This document shows, piece after piece, positions 8,317 through 16,725 of a DNA stretch of 64,000 bases (the first letter of the stretch is position 1; the number at the start of each line of letters is the position of its first letter). Location: NCBI RefSeq assembly GCF_003664585.1, contig NZ_RCHI01000007.1, positions 152,529-216,528 on the forward strand, given 5' to 3'. This stretch comes from Paenirhodobacter hankyongi (GTDB lineage: Bacteria > Pseudomonadota > Alphaproteobacteria > Rhodobacterales > Rhodobacteraceae). Below the pieces are notes generated by a model. It was not told the DNA's origin. It made no database searches and was given only the letters and a program-made list of their open reading frames with translations. Made by a program: the position numbers and the translations under genes.

Positions 8317-8516
8317 CGTTTCGCGGTGCCGCGCGGCAGTCTTGGCGCATCGGGCGACGGCGCCCGACCTCGGGCCTGGTCCCGGTTTCCCCGCTCCGGA
8401 TGTGCTGCCGGTCAGGTCGCGGACAGCTGTCCGCGGGCCCGGGGAAGCTGGTGCGCCGGCCTTGCCCGCGCCCGGCGGTTCCGGGCCTGAACGGATTGTC
8501 GAGGACGAGACCGAAG

Positions 8517-9722
8517 ATGCGTGAACAGTATGATGTCGTGATCGTGGGCGGGGCCGTGATGGGCGCCTGCACCGCCTACTGGCTGGCGTCGAACCCGGAC
8601 TTCGACGGCACGGTGCTGGTGGTCGAGCGTGACCCGAGCTATGCCACCGCCTCGACCGCGCTTTCGGCCTCGGGCATCCGGGTGCAGTTCTCGAACCGCG
8701 CGAATGTCGAGATCGGCCTCTTCGGTCATGACTTCATCCGCGATTTCCCCGACCTGATGGAGGTCGAGGGCGACCGGCCCAGCCTTGGCTATCACCCGGG
8801 CGGATATCTCTTCATCGCCAATACCGACGATCAGGTCCGCATCCTGCGCGAGAACCATGCCGTGCAGCGCGCCGCCGGTGCCGAGGTCGAGCTGTGGGAT
8901 GCCGACAAGCTGAAATGGGCCTTCCCGCATCTGAACACCGAGGACGTGCTGCTGGCCTCCTATGGGCTGAGCGGCGAGGGCTGGTTCGACAACACCGGGA
9001 TCATGGCGGGAGCCCGGCGCAAGGCGCGCGCGCTCGGCGTCGATTTCGTCGCCGACGAGGTCGTGGCGATCGCGCGCGAGGGCAACCGGGTGACCGGCGT
9101 CACGCTGAAATCGGGGGCGAGCGTCGGCGCCGGCACGATCGTCAACGCCGCCGGGCCGCGCGGCGGGCGTGTGGCGCGCATGGCCGGGCTCGATCTGCCG
9201 GTCGAGCCGCGCAAGCGCACGCTCTTCGTCTTCGACGCGGCGGGCACGCCCGAGGGCAGCGCACGGGTGAACGATGGCCGGCTGCCGCTGATGGTCGATC
9301 CGACCGGCGTCTGGTGCCGGCCCGAGGGGCGTTTCTTCATCGCCGGCGGCGTGCCCGAGAACGACCTGCCGCCCGATTACGACGATTTCGACCCTGACCA
9401 CCCGGAATGGGAAGAGCAGATCTGGCCGGCGCTGGCCGAACGCTCGCCGAATTTCGAGGCGCTGAAGCTCGTGCGCTTCTGGGCCGGGCATTACGATTAC
9501 AACACCTTCGACCAGAACGGCATCGTCGGCCGCCATCCCGAGGTGACGAATTTCATCTTCCAGAACGGCTTTTCCGGGCACGGGTTGCAGCAGGGCCCGG
9601 CGGTCGGCCGCGCGGTGATGGAACTCATCACCTATGGCGGCTATCGCAGCATCGACCTGAGCGACATGCGGTTCGAGCGCATCGCCGAGGGCCGGCCCTT
9701 CCTCGAGCAGGCGATCGTCTGA
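8517..9722 (+). CDS. FAD-dependent oxidoreductase (DAO/sarcosine oxidase family)
   Basis: A 401-aa flavoprotein. The dinucleotide-binding motif VVIVGGAVMGACTAYWLA is at residues 6-23, followed by an acidic residue (VVERD) that should bind the FAD ribose. The C-terminal NGFSGHGLQQGPAVGR motif is typical of the DadA/glycine oxidase/FOXRED1 group. The ATG at 8517 (MREQYDVV) is chosen because translation upstream of it is not conserved-looking. The likely role is oxidation of an N-methyl or amino acid with O2 or an electron carrier. A sarcosine or dimethylglycine substrate would link it to the creatinine-like operon nearby, but that is only inference. Confidence 0.85.
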   Translation: MREQYDVVIVGGAVMGACTAYWLASNPDFDGTVLVVERDPSYATASTALSASGIRVQFSNRANVEIGLFGHDFIRDFPDLMEVEGDRPSLGYHPGGYLFIANTDDQVRILRENHAVQRAAGAEVELWDADKLKWAFPHLNTEDVLLASYGLSGEGWFDNTGIMAGARRKARALGVDFVADEVVAIAREGNRVTGVTLKSGASVGAGTIVNAAGPRGGRVARMAGLDLPVEPRKRTLFVFDAAGTPEGSARVNDGRLPLMVDPTGVWCRPEGRFFIAGGVPENDLPPDYDDFDPDHPEWEEQIWPALAERSPNFEALKLVRFWAGHYDYNTFDQNGIVGRHPEVTNFIFQNGFSGHGLQQGPAVGRAVMELITYGGYRSIDLSDMRFERIAEGRPFLEQAIV

Positions 9723-9750
9723 GCGGGCGTGGCGGGGTGGGGCGCGGCGG

Positions 9751-10668
9751 TCAGCCGGTCAGCCCCGCCCGAAGCGCCGCGATCACCTCGCGCAGCCCCG
9801 CGGTCAGCCGCTTGTCGCGGCGCAGCACCAGCCCGAGGCGGCGGCACAGTCGCGGCTCGAGCGGCACCGAGCCGAGCCCGCCTGCCTTTCCGGGCCGCAC
9901 CGAGGAGGCGGGCAGTACCGACCAGCCGAGCCCCGCGCCGACGATCTCCTTGATCGCCTCGACGCTGCCAAGCTCCATCACCGGCTTCGGCTGCAGCCCG
10001 GCCGCGGCGAACCAGCCGTCGATCAGCAGCCGGGTGTGGCCCGCATCCTCGTAAAGCACCAGCGGCCGGGCGGCGAGGGCCGCCGCGGTGATCGGCCCCA
10101 CGGGCGCCTCGGTGGCGGGACAGACCGCGACCAGATCCTCCTCGAAGATCGGCGTGACCTCGAGCGAGCGGCCCGGCGCGGGCAGGGTCACAAGGCCGAG
10201 ATCGAGGGTGTTCTCCTCGACCAGACGGCGGATCTCGGGGCTGTTGCCGGTGCGCACGGTGCAGTCGAGCCCGGGCATCTCCCGCTTCAGCGCGCCGAGG
10301 ATCGGCGGCAGCAGGTAGATGCAGGCGGTGGCGCCGGTGCCGATCCGCACCCGCCCGGCGCGGCCGGCGCGGAAGGGCTGCACCGCCTCCTGCATCGCCT
10401 CGACCTCGTCGCGGATCCGGCCCGCACCGGCCAGCACCACCCGCCCGGCCTCGGTCGGACGCATGTGGCGGCCGCTGCGCTCGATCAGCCGCACGCCGAA
10501 GAAGGTCTCGAGCGCGCGGATCTGCTGGCTCACCGCGGGTTGCGAGAGCGCTTCCTTCTCGGCCGCGGCCGAGAAACTGCCAAGCTCGGCCACATCCGCA
10601 AGCAGGTCGAGATGGCGCAGGGTCAGGGTATTCTTCAAGGTTTTCCTTATCGATTGCATAAGAAGCAT
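9751..10668 (-). CDS. LysR-family transcriptional regulator
   Basis: A 305-aa LysR protein. The winged helix-turn-helix covers residues about 15-75 (FSAAAEKEALSQPAVSQQIRAL), followed by a linker helix and an effector domain of the periplasmic-binding-protein fold. The ATG at 10668 has an AAAGGAA site; ATG 10659 is an alternative. The gene is divergent from a GNAT acetyltransferase with 60 bases between starts, the usual arrangement for a LysR regulator and its target. Confidence 0.9.
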   Translation of the reverse strand: MLLMQSIRKTLKNTLTLRHLDLLADVAELGSFSAAAEKEALSQPAVSQQIRALETFFGVRLIERSGRHMRPTEAGRVVLAGAGRIRDEVEAMQEAVQPFRAGRAGRVRIGTGATACIYLLPPILGALKREMPGLDCTVRTGNSPEIRRLVEENTLDLGLVTLPAPGRSLEVTPIFEEDLVAVCPATEAPVGPITAAALAARPLVLYEDAGHTRLLIDGWFAAAGLQPKPVMELGSVEAIKEIVGAGLGWSVLPASSVRPGKAGGLGSVPLEPRLCRRLGLVLRRDKRLTAGLREVIAALRAGLTG

Positions 10669-10728
10669 AGCATTTCCTTTTGCAATCCGGAATGCCATCC
10701 TGCCCGCGACATCCTTGCGGAGCAGAGC

Positions 10729-11268
10729 ATGAGCGACGCCTTTCCCCTGACCTTGCGGCCCTGCCGGGCCGATGACCTTCCCGCCATCCAGGCGATCTAT
10801 GCCGAGGCGGTGCGCTTCGGCACCGCAAGCTTCGAGCTCGATCCTCCGGATCTGACCGAGATGCAGGCGCGCTGGCAGAAGGTGGTCACCGCCGGTTTCC
10901 CCTATCTGGTCGCGCTGCGGCAGGGCGCGGTTGTCGGCTATGCCTATGCCGGCGCCTACCGGCCGCGCCCGGCCTATCGCGGCACGGTCGAGAATTCGGT
11001 CTATGTCGCGCCGGCGGCGCAGGGGCTCGGCGTCGGCCGGGCGCTGATCCGGGCGCTGATCGCCGAGTGCACCGCGGCGGGGTTTCGCCAGATGGTCGCG
11101 GTGATCGGCGATAGCGCCAATGCCGCCTCGATCGGGCTGCACCGCGCGATGGGGTTCGAGCCGGTCGGCACGCTGCGCTCGGTCGGCTGGAAGCACGGGC
11201 GCTGGCTTGATTCCGTGCTGATGCAGCGCCCGCTCGGCCCGGGCGATGACACCCCCTTCGAGGGCTAG
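10729..11268 (+). CDS. GNAT N-acetyltransferase (phosphinothricin/methionine-sulfoximine acetyltransferase-like)
   Basis: A 179-aa GNAT-fold enzyme. The acetyl-CoA loop is VYVAPAAQGLGVGRALIRAL at about residues 88-107. The segments IYAEAV...TASFEL and ENSVYV, together with IGLHRAMGFEPVGTLRSVGWKHG, are typical of the Pat/MnaT (YncA) group, which acetylates phosphinothricin, methionine sulfoximine or related amino acids. It is divergent from the LysR gene and 2 bases from the downstream MFS gene, so it may be co-expressed with that exporter. Confidence 0.85.
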   Translation: MSDAFPLTLRPCRADDLPAIQAIYAEAVRFGTASFELDPPDLTEMQARWQKVVTAGFPYLVALRQGAVVGYAYAGAYRPRPAYRGTVENSVYVAPAAQGLGVGRALIRALIAECTAAGFRQMVAVIGDSANAASIGLHRAMGFEPVGTLRSVGWKHGRWLDSVLMQRPLGPGDDTPFEG

Positions 11269-11270
11269 CG

Positions 11271-12434
11271 ATGCTGCCCCGCCGCACCGTCGCCGCGGTC
11301 GGGCTGAGCCAGCTGGTGAACTGGGGCCTGTCCTATTACGCGCTTGGCGTCTTCGGCCCCTCGATCGCGGCCGAGCCGGGCTTTGGGCCCGCGCTTGCCT
11401 ATGGCGGCTTCTCGCTGGCGCTTGCGGTGATGGGGCTCAGCTCGGCCGCGCTTGGCCGCGCGGTCGACCGCCACGGCGGGCGGGCGGTGATGAGCGCGGG
11501 CTCGCTGCTGCTGGCGCTTGGCTGTGCGATGCTGGCCGTGGCGCCGGGGGCGGGGCTGTATCTGGCCGGCTGGGTCGTTCTCGGGCTCGGCATGCGGATG
11601 TGCCTTTACGAGGCGGCCTTCGCGGCGCTGGTGCAGGCCGGGGGCAGCGCCGCGCGGCCGGCGCTGTCGCAGATCACCTTGCTGGGCGGGCTCGCCTCCA
11701 GCCTGTTCTGGCCGCTCGGGGCCTTCCTCGAGGGCGCGCTTGGCTGGCGCGGGGCGCTGCTTGTCTATGCCGCGATCGCGCTTTCCATGCTGCCGCTTTA
11801 CCGGCTGCTGCCGGCGGCGGGGCAGGGCGGGGGCGGCACTGCCGCGCCGCGCCGCGCGACGATCCCGCCCGAGACGCGCGCCGCCGCCATCCTTTTCGCC
11901 GCCATCGTCGCCGCCACCGCCTTCCTCAGCTCGGGCCTCTCGGCGCATCTGATCGCGCTGCTGACCGGGCGGGGGATCGACCCGGAAGGCGCCGTCGCCC
12001 TTGCCGCCCTGCCCGGGATCGCGCAATCGGCGGCGCGGCTGCTCGAGATCGTGCTTGGCCGCCGGCTCGATCCACGGGCGCTGGCGCTGGTCGCGGCAGG
12101 GATCCTGACGCTTGGCATGGCGGCGGGGCCGGCGATCGCCGGGGCAGGGCCCGTGGCGGTGCTCTTCGTGCTCGCCTATGGCGCCGGCAACGGGCTCCTG
12201 ACCATCGCGCGCGGCAGCCTGCCGCTGGTACTGTTCCCGGTCGCCGATTACGCGGTGATCGCCGGGCGGCTGATCGGCCCGTCCTTCTATGCCGCGGCCG
12301 CCGCGCCGCTGATCTACGCGACGCTGATCGCGCGGGCCGGCCCCGGTGCCGCGCTGGGACTGAGCCTTGCGCTCGCGCTTGTCGCCGCGGCCGCGGCCGC
12401 CATGCTGTTCCTGCGCCGGCCCGCGCCGCTCTGA
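11271..12434 (+). CDS. MFS transporter
   Basis: A 387-aa inner-membrane protein with about 12 hydrophobic segments split by a central Gln/Gly/Arg-rich loop near residue 185-205. The A-loop motif appears as GRAVDRHGGR near residue 65. It follows the acetyltransferase by 2 bases. The substrate is not predictable; it has the size and layout of drug- or metabolite-efflux MFS proteins of alphaproteobacteria. Confidence 0.85.
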   Translation: MLPRRTVAAVGLSQLVNWGLSYYALGVFGPSIAAEPGFGPALAYGGFSLALAVMGLSSAALGRAVDRHGGRAVMSAGSLLLALGCAMLAVAPGAGLYLAGWVVLGLGMRMCLYEAAFAALVQAGGSAARPALSQITLLGGLASSLFWPLGAFLEGALGWRGALLVYAAIALSMLPLYRLLPAAGQGGGGTAAPRRATIPPETRAAAILFAAIVAATAFLSSGLSAHLIALLTGRGIDPEGAVALAALPGIAQSAARLLEIVLGRRLDPRALALVAAGILTLGMAAGPAIAGAGPVAVLFVLAYGAGNGLLTIARGSLPLVLFPVADYAVIAGRLIGPSFYAAAAAPLIYATLIARAGPGAALGLSLALALVAAAAAAMLFLRRPAPL

Positions 12435-12500
12435 CCCCGGCGCGGAAAATCCCAGCACCCCCTGTTGACAGCCCGCCCGTTCGGTCGCATGGTCACGCCC

Positions 12501-12591
12501 GTAACCAGGGGTGCTCCAGATCCGGGGCTGAGATGCGCGAGGACCGCGCGGACCCTTCAAAGCTGATCCGGGTAATGCCGGCGGAGCGAGG
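12501..12591 (+). promoter_or_regulatory. TPP riboswitch (THI element)
   Basis: The conserved blocks of the thiamine pyrophosphate aptamer are all readable in order: AGGGGTGC (from 12507), GGGGCTGAGAT (from 12524), GACCCTTCAAAGCTGATCCG (12551-12570) and GGTAATGCCGGCGGAGCGA (from 12571). It stops 5-6 bases before the ykoF start, and its 3' end overlaps the probable ribosome site (GGAGCGAGGG). That suggests translational control: TPP binding would hide the site and shut down the thiamine-precursor uptake operon. Confidence 0.95.
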
Positions 12592-12596
12592 GCATC

Positions 12597-13208
12597 ATGT
12601 TCATCGGCGCGCAAGTGTCGCTTTATCCGATGACGTCGGAATTCATCCGGGTCATCCTGTCGGGCCTCGAGGCCCTCACCCCCTATCGCGACAGCCTGCG
12701 GATCGAGACCGACGACATCTCGACCCTGATGGTCGGCGCGCCCGGGCCGCTCTTCGATGCGGTGCGCGACCTCTTCGCCCGCACCGCGCAGGACCCCGCG
12801 CATGTGACGATGCATGTCACCTTCTCCCGCGGCTGCCCGGGCGAGCCCGACGAGCCCGCCTGCCGCTGCGAGACATTGACCCGCGCGCAGGGCACGCCCT
12901 TGGCGCAGCGCCAGGCCGAGGCCCTGGCCGCGGTGCAGGCGGCGCCGGTGCTGGGCGTCGAGATCGACGTGCAATTCTCGCTCTACGTGCTCGGACAGGA
13001 CCGGCACATGGACGAGATCTATGGCTGCATCGACGTCCTCAAGGCCTCGGGCACCTTCCTGCGCTCGAAGAATTTCTGCACCCGGCTGCGCGGCGACGCG
13101 GGCGCCGTGTTCGAGACGGTGCGCCAGGCCTTCCTGCGATTCGGTCCGGCCGAGGGGCATGTGACGATCGACCTGACGGCCTCGGCCAATAGCCCCAGCC
13201 CGCGCTGA
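12597..13208 (+). CDS. ykoF: YkoF-family thiamine/HMP-binding protein
   Basis: A 203-aa protein with two related halves (residues about 4-85 and 115-200), as in YkoF, whose two ferredoxin-like domains bind thiamine or its pyrimidine precursor. The start MFIGAQVSLYPM and the second-half start VEIDVQFSLYVLG match each other. It lies 6 bases after a TPP riboswitch and begins an operon for a THI5-type importer. It is soluble with no signal peptide, so it probably traps or delivers the imported pyrimidine in the cytoplasm. Confidence 0.88.
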   Translation: MFIGAQVSLYPMTSEFIRVILSGLEALTPYRDSLRIETDDISTLMVGAPGPLFDAVRDLFARTAQDPAHVTMHVTFSRGCPGEPDEPACRCETLTRAQGTPLAQRQAEALAAVQAAPVLGVEIDVQFSLYVLGQDRHMDEIYGCIDVLKASGTFLRSKNFCTRLRGDAGAVFETVRQAFLRFGPAEGHVTIDLTASANSPSPR

Positions 13209-13230
13209 GCCCGGACCGGAGGTTCTGCCG

Positions 13231-13983
13231 ATGCTGTCGCGTGCGCTGCCGCCGCTGATCGTTGCTGCCTGCCTGCTGGCGGGCTGGGAGGCCTATTGCC
13301 GGCTGGCCGGGGTCTCGCCCCTGATCCTGCCCGCGCCCTCGGCGGTGCTGCGCGCGCTGGTTCTGAACCGCGCCGAGATCGCCGTCCATGCCGGTGCCAC
13401 GCTGCAGGTCGCGGCGATCGGCTTTTCCGCCTCGGTCGCGGTGGCGCTTGCGGTCTCGGTGGCGCTCCACTTCCTGCCGCGGGCCGAGCGCGCGCTGATG
13501 CCGCTCTTCGTCGCCAGCCAGACCGTGCCGCTCGTTGCGCTCGCGCCGCTGATGATCCTGTGGTTCGGCTTCGGGCTGCTGCCGAAGGTGCTCTTGGTGA
13601 TCCTCGTCACCTTCTTCCCGATGCTGCTGACGCTGCTTGCGGGCTATCGCCAGACCCCGCCCGCGTTGCGCGAGCTCTTGGCCTCGATGGGGGCGGGGCG
13701 GGGGCAGGTGTTCCTGCGCGCCTGCCTGCCCGCGGCGCGGCCGTCGTTCCTGTCCGGGCTCAGGGTCTCGGCGACCTATGCGATCGTGGCGACGATCTTT
13801 GCCGAATATGCCGGGGCGCGGCGGGGGCTGGGCATCTACATCCTGCAGGCGAAGAACACCTTCCGCCCCGATCTCGTGCTGGCGGCGGTGCTGGTCTCGG
13901 CGGGGCTGACGCTGGCGCTGCTCGCGCTGATCGGTGGTCTGGCCCGGCTGACGGCCCGCGGGCCGGAGGCGCGCCATGACTGA
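13231..13983 (+). CDS. thiX: ABC transporter permease, thiamine-precursor uptake
   Basis: A 250-aa permease with about six membrane segments and the cytoplasmic EAA loop (LASMGAGRGQVFLRACLP) before the last helices. It overlaps the ATPase gene by 8 bases. The operon order ykoF-permease-ATPase-THI5-like binding protein under a TPP riboswitch matches the ThiXYZ system, thought to import the formyl-aminopyrimidine/HMP precursor of thiamine. The symbol is assigned from context and family. Confidence 0.85.
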   Translation: MLSRALPPLIVAACLLAGWEAYCRLAGVSPLILPAPSAVLRALVLNRAEIAVHAGATLQVAAIGFSASVAVALAVSVALHFLPRAERALMPLFVASQTVPLVALAPLMILWFGFGLLPKVLLVILVTFFPMLLTLLAGYRQTPPALRELLASMGAGRGQVFLRACLPAARPSFLSGLRVSATYAIVATIFAEYAGARRGLGIYILQAKNTFRPDLVLAAVLVSAGLTLALLALIGGLARLTARGPEARHD

Positions 13984-14731
13984 GGCGGGGCTCGATCTGA
14001 GCGGGCTGACGATCCGGGCGGGCGCGCGGGTGCTGGTCGAGGACCTGTCGATGACCTTGCCGACCACCGGCATCACCGCGCTGATCGGCCCTTCGGGCTG
14101 CGGCAAGTCGACGGTGCTGCGCTGGCTGGCGGGCATCCTGCCCGACACCCTTGCCGCCGAGGGGCAGGCGCGGATCGGCGGCCGGCCGCTGCGCCTGCCC
14201 GATCCGGCGATCGGCTTTCAGCCGCAGGCGGATGCGCTGTTTCCCTGGCTCACCATCGCCCAGAACGCCGCGCTCGGGCTGCGGGTGGCGGGGCTGTCGG
14301 CGCCGGCGGCGCGCGCCCGGGTGGCGCCGCTGTTCCCGGCCTTCGGCCTTGCCGGCACCGAGGCGATGTATCCCGCCGAGCTGTCGGGCGGCATGCGCCA
14401 GCGCGCCGCCTTCCTGCGCACGATGGTGCGGGATGGGCAGTTCCTGCTGCTCGACGAGCCGTTCTCGGCGCTTGATGCGGTGACGCGGCTGCGGCTGCAG
14501 GGCTGGCTTCTGGCGCGGCTGGCCGAGCGGCCGCGCAGCGTGCTGCTGGTCACTCATGACCTGCACGAGGCGACCTCGCTTGCCGACCGCATCCTGGTCA
14601 TGGCGGCGCGCCCCGGCCGGATCCGGGCCGAGATCGCCGTGCCGATCCCGCCATCCGCGCGCAGCGAGCACAGCCTTGCCCCGCTGCGCGAAACCCTGAA
14701 AACCCTGTTGCTGGAGGACCCCCCGACATGA
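13976..14731 (+). CDS. thiZ: ABC transporter ATP-binding protein, thiamine-precursor uptake
   Basis: A 251-aa ATPase. Walker A GPSGCGKST is near residue 40, the signature LSGGMRQR near 137 and Walker B FLLLDEPFSALD near 157, followed by the switch region VTHDLHEA. It overlaps the permease upstream and the binding protein downstream (ATGA). It powers the ThiXYZ-type importer. Confidence 0.88.
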   Translation: MTEAGLDLSGLTIRAGARVLVEDLSMTLPTTGITALIGPSGCGKSTVLRWLAGILPDTLAAEGQARIGGRPLRLPDPAIGFQPQADALFPWLTIAQNAALGLRVAGLSAPAARARVAPLFPAFGLAGTEAMYPAELSGGMRQRAAFLRTMVRDGQFLLLDEPFSALDAVTRLRLQGWLLARLAERPRSVLLVTHDLHEATSLADRILVMAARPGRIRAEIAVPIPPSARSEHSLAPLRETLKTLLLEDPPT

Positions 14732-15726
14732 TCCGATCCCTTGCGCTGGCGCTTGGCCTGCTGCTGCCGCTTGCGACCACGGCCACGGCCACGGCCGAGA
14801 CCGCCACCCCCGTCACCGTCGCGCTCGACTGGACGCTGAACACCAACCACGTCGGCCTTGTCGTCGCGCAGCAGAAGGGCTTTTACGCCGAGGCGGGGCT
14901 GGCGGTCGAGCTGCTGCCCTATTCCGACACCAGCCCGGCGGCGCTGCTGGCGGCGGGGGCGGCCGATTTCGGCTATCTGACCTCGCTCGGCTTCCTGTCG
15001 GCGCGGGCAAGCGGGGCGGATCTGGTCGCGCTCTGGGCGACGATGCAGCACGAGACCGGGCGGCTCGTCTACAATTCCGACAACACGGCGATCACCCGCC
15101 CGGCCGATCTGTCGGGCAAGGTCTATGCGGGCTTTGGCGGGCCGGCCGAGGCGGCGCTGATCGGCACGATGATCCGCGCCGACGGCGGCACGCCCGAGTG
15201 GACGACCGTGACCCTCGGCACCGGCGCCTACGAGGCGCTGGCGGCCGGCAAGGTCGATTTCACCCTCGAGGTCGCGACCTGGGAAGGGGTGAACAGCACG
15301 CTCGAGGGGCGGCACCAGTCGTCCTTCCGCTATGCCGATTTCGGCGTCCCCGACCAGCAGAACGGCTATATCGCCGCGCGTGCCGAAACCGTGGCGAAGA
15401 GCCCCGAGATGGTCGCAGCCTTCATGCGCGCGACGCAGAAGGGGTATGAATGGGCGGCCGACCACCCGGCCGAGGCGGCCGATCTGTTGCTGGCGGCGGG
15501 GGATTTCCCGAACCCGGCACTGGTGCGCGGCTCGATGGCGGCGATCGACGCGGGCGGCTATCTGCGTGACGGCAGCACCCCTGTCGGCACGATCGACCCC
15601 GCGCGCTTTGCCGCGATGGCGAAGTTCCTGTTCGACAGCGGCGTGCTGAAGGACAGCAGCGGCGCGGCGCTTTCCTGGCCGGGCGATGTCTCGGGCTGGC
15701 ATGACCAGCGCTGGATGGCGGAGTAA
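14728..15726 (+). CDS. thiY: THI5/NMT1-like substrate-binding protein
   Basis: A 332-aa periplasmic protein with a signal peptide of about 25 residues (MIRSLALALGLLLPLATTATA). The mature start TPVTVALDWTLNTNHVG is the typical THI5/ThiY opening, where the W and following residues shape a pyrimidine pocket. It is the last gene of the riboswitch-controlled operon. The likely ligand is N-formyl-4-amino-5-aminomethyl-2-methylpyrimidine or HMP. Confidence 0.88.
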   Translation: MIRSLALALGLLLPLATTATATAETATPVTVALDWTLNTNHVGLVVAQQKGFYAEAGLAVELLPYSDTSPAALLAAGAADFGYLTSLGFLSARASGADLVALWATMQHETGRLVYNSDNTAITRPADLSGKVYAGFGGPAEAALIGTMIRADGGTPEWTTVTLGTGAYEALAAGKVDFTLEVATWEGVNSTLEGRHQSSFRYADFGVPDQQNGYIAARAETVAKSPEMVAAFMRATQKGYEWAADHPAEAADLLLAAGDFPNPALVRGSMAAIDAGGYLRDGSTPVGTIDPARFAAMAKFLFDSGVLKDSSGAALSWPGDVSGWHDQRWMAE

Positions 15727-15729
15727 GGC

Positions 15730-16725
15730 TCAGCCTGCCCGGGCGGCGGCGCGCAGATCGGCAAGCAGCGCCGCCGCCGCGATCGGCCGGCGCCCCTCGC
15801 GGATCAGGGCGCACAGCCGCGCGTTCACCGGCGCCCGCCGCCCAAGCCTGCGGGCGAGCGCCACCACCTCGCCGTTGATCCAGTCGATCTCGGGCGGCCG
15901 GCCGGCCTCAAGGTCGTCGGCCATCGAGGACCGCGCGCTCGGGTCGATGCGCAGCATCGCGCCGGCCAGACGCCGGAAGACCGGGTCGGGCAGGGCCAGC
16001 ACCCGCGGCACGAGGGTGGACGGCAGCGGCGTCAGCCGGGCCGGGCGCACCCGCCCTTCGCGGCGCAGCAGCGCGAGCGCCTCGGTCTGCGCCAGCGCCA
16101 GCGCCCGGCGATAGTCGCGCTGCGCAAGCTCTGCCCGCAGCGGCAGGCCGGAGAGCGCATTGACCGCGTTGTTGAGGTTCAAAAGCAGCTTGCCCCAGAG
16201 CACCGCCTCCATGTCCCGGCGCAGGTCGAGCGGCAGCCCGGCGCGGGCGAAGACCGGCGCGAAGGCCGCGGCGCGGGCGTCGACGGCGATCCGCCCCGCG
16301 GTGGCGCGGTGGTGACGCCCGCCCGGCCCGGTGATGACGTTGAAGGGTACCATGCCCGCCAGCACGGTGATTCCGGGCAGCGCCGCCGAAAGCCGGGCGG
16401 CATTGCCGAGGCCGTTTTGCAGGCTCACCACCACCGCATGCGGCGCGAGCACCGGGGCAAGCGCGCGCCCGGCCGCCTCGGTCGCGGCGGATTTCACCGT
16501 CACCAGCACGAGGTCGCAGCCCGCGAGCGCCCGCGGATCGTCGGTCGCAAGGCAGGCCCGGGTGCGGCCGTCGCGCCCGTCGAGGTCGCTCACCCGCAGC
16601 CCGTCGCGGCGCAGCGCCGCCATCTTCGGCGCGCGCCCGACCAGCACCACCTCGGCCCCCGCAAGGGCGAGGCAGCCGCCGACATGGCCGCCCACGGCCC
16701 CCGCGCCGAAGACGCCGATCCTCAT
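15730..16725 (-). CDS. 2-dehydropantoate 2-reductase (ketopantoate reductase family)
   Basis: A 331-aa NADPH-dependent reductase family member. The N-terminal motif GVFGAGAVGGHVGG is at residues 4-17; the Arg after the second strand (GRAPK) suits NADP. A Lys near residue 73 (VTVKSAATE) and a C-terminal domain with LLLNLNNAVNALSG hold the expected catalytic Lys and Asn positions. The family makes pantoate for coenzyme A, but paralogues reduce other 2-keto acids. It overlaps the downstream FAD dehydrogenase reading frame boundary (16722-16725), so the two are coupled, and panE is not assigned with certainty. Confidence 0.82.
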   Translation of the reverse strand: MRIGVFGAGAVGGHVGGCLALAGAEVVLVGRAPKMAALRRDGLRVSDLDGRDGRTRACLATDDPRALAGCDLVLVTVKSAATEAAGRALAPVLAPHAVVVSLQNGLGNAARLSAALPGITVLAGMVPFNVITGPGGRHHRATAGRIAVDARAAAFAPVFARAGLPLDLRRDMEAVLWGKLLLNLNNAVNALSGLPLRAELAQRDYRRALALAQTEALALLRREGRVRPARLTPLPSTLVPRVLALPDPVFRRLAGAMLRIDPSARSSMADDLEAGRPPEIDWINGEVVALARRLGRRAPVNARLCALIREGRRPIAAAALLADLRAAARAG

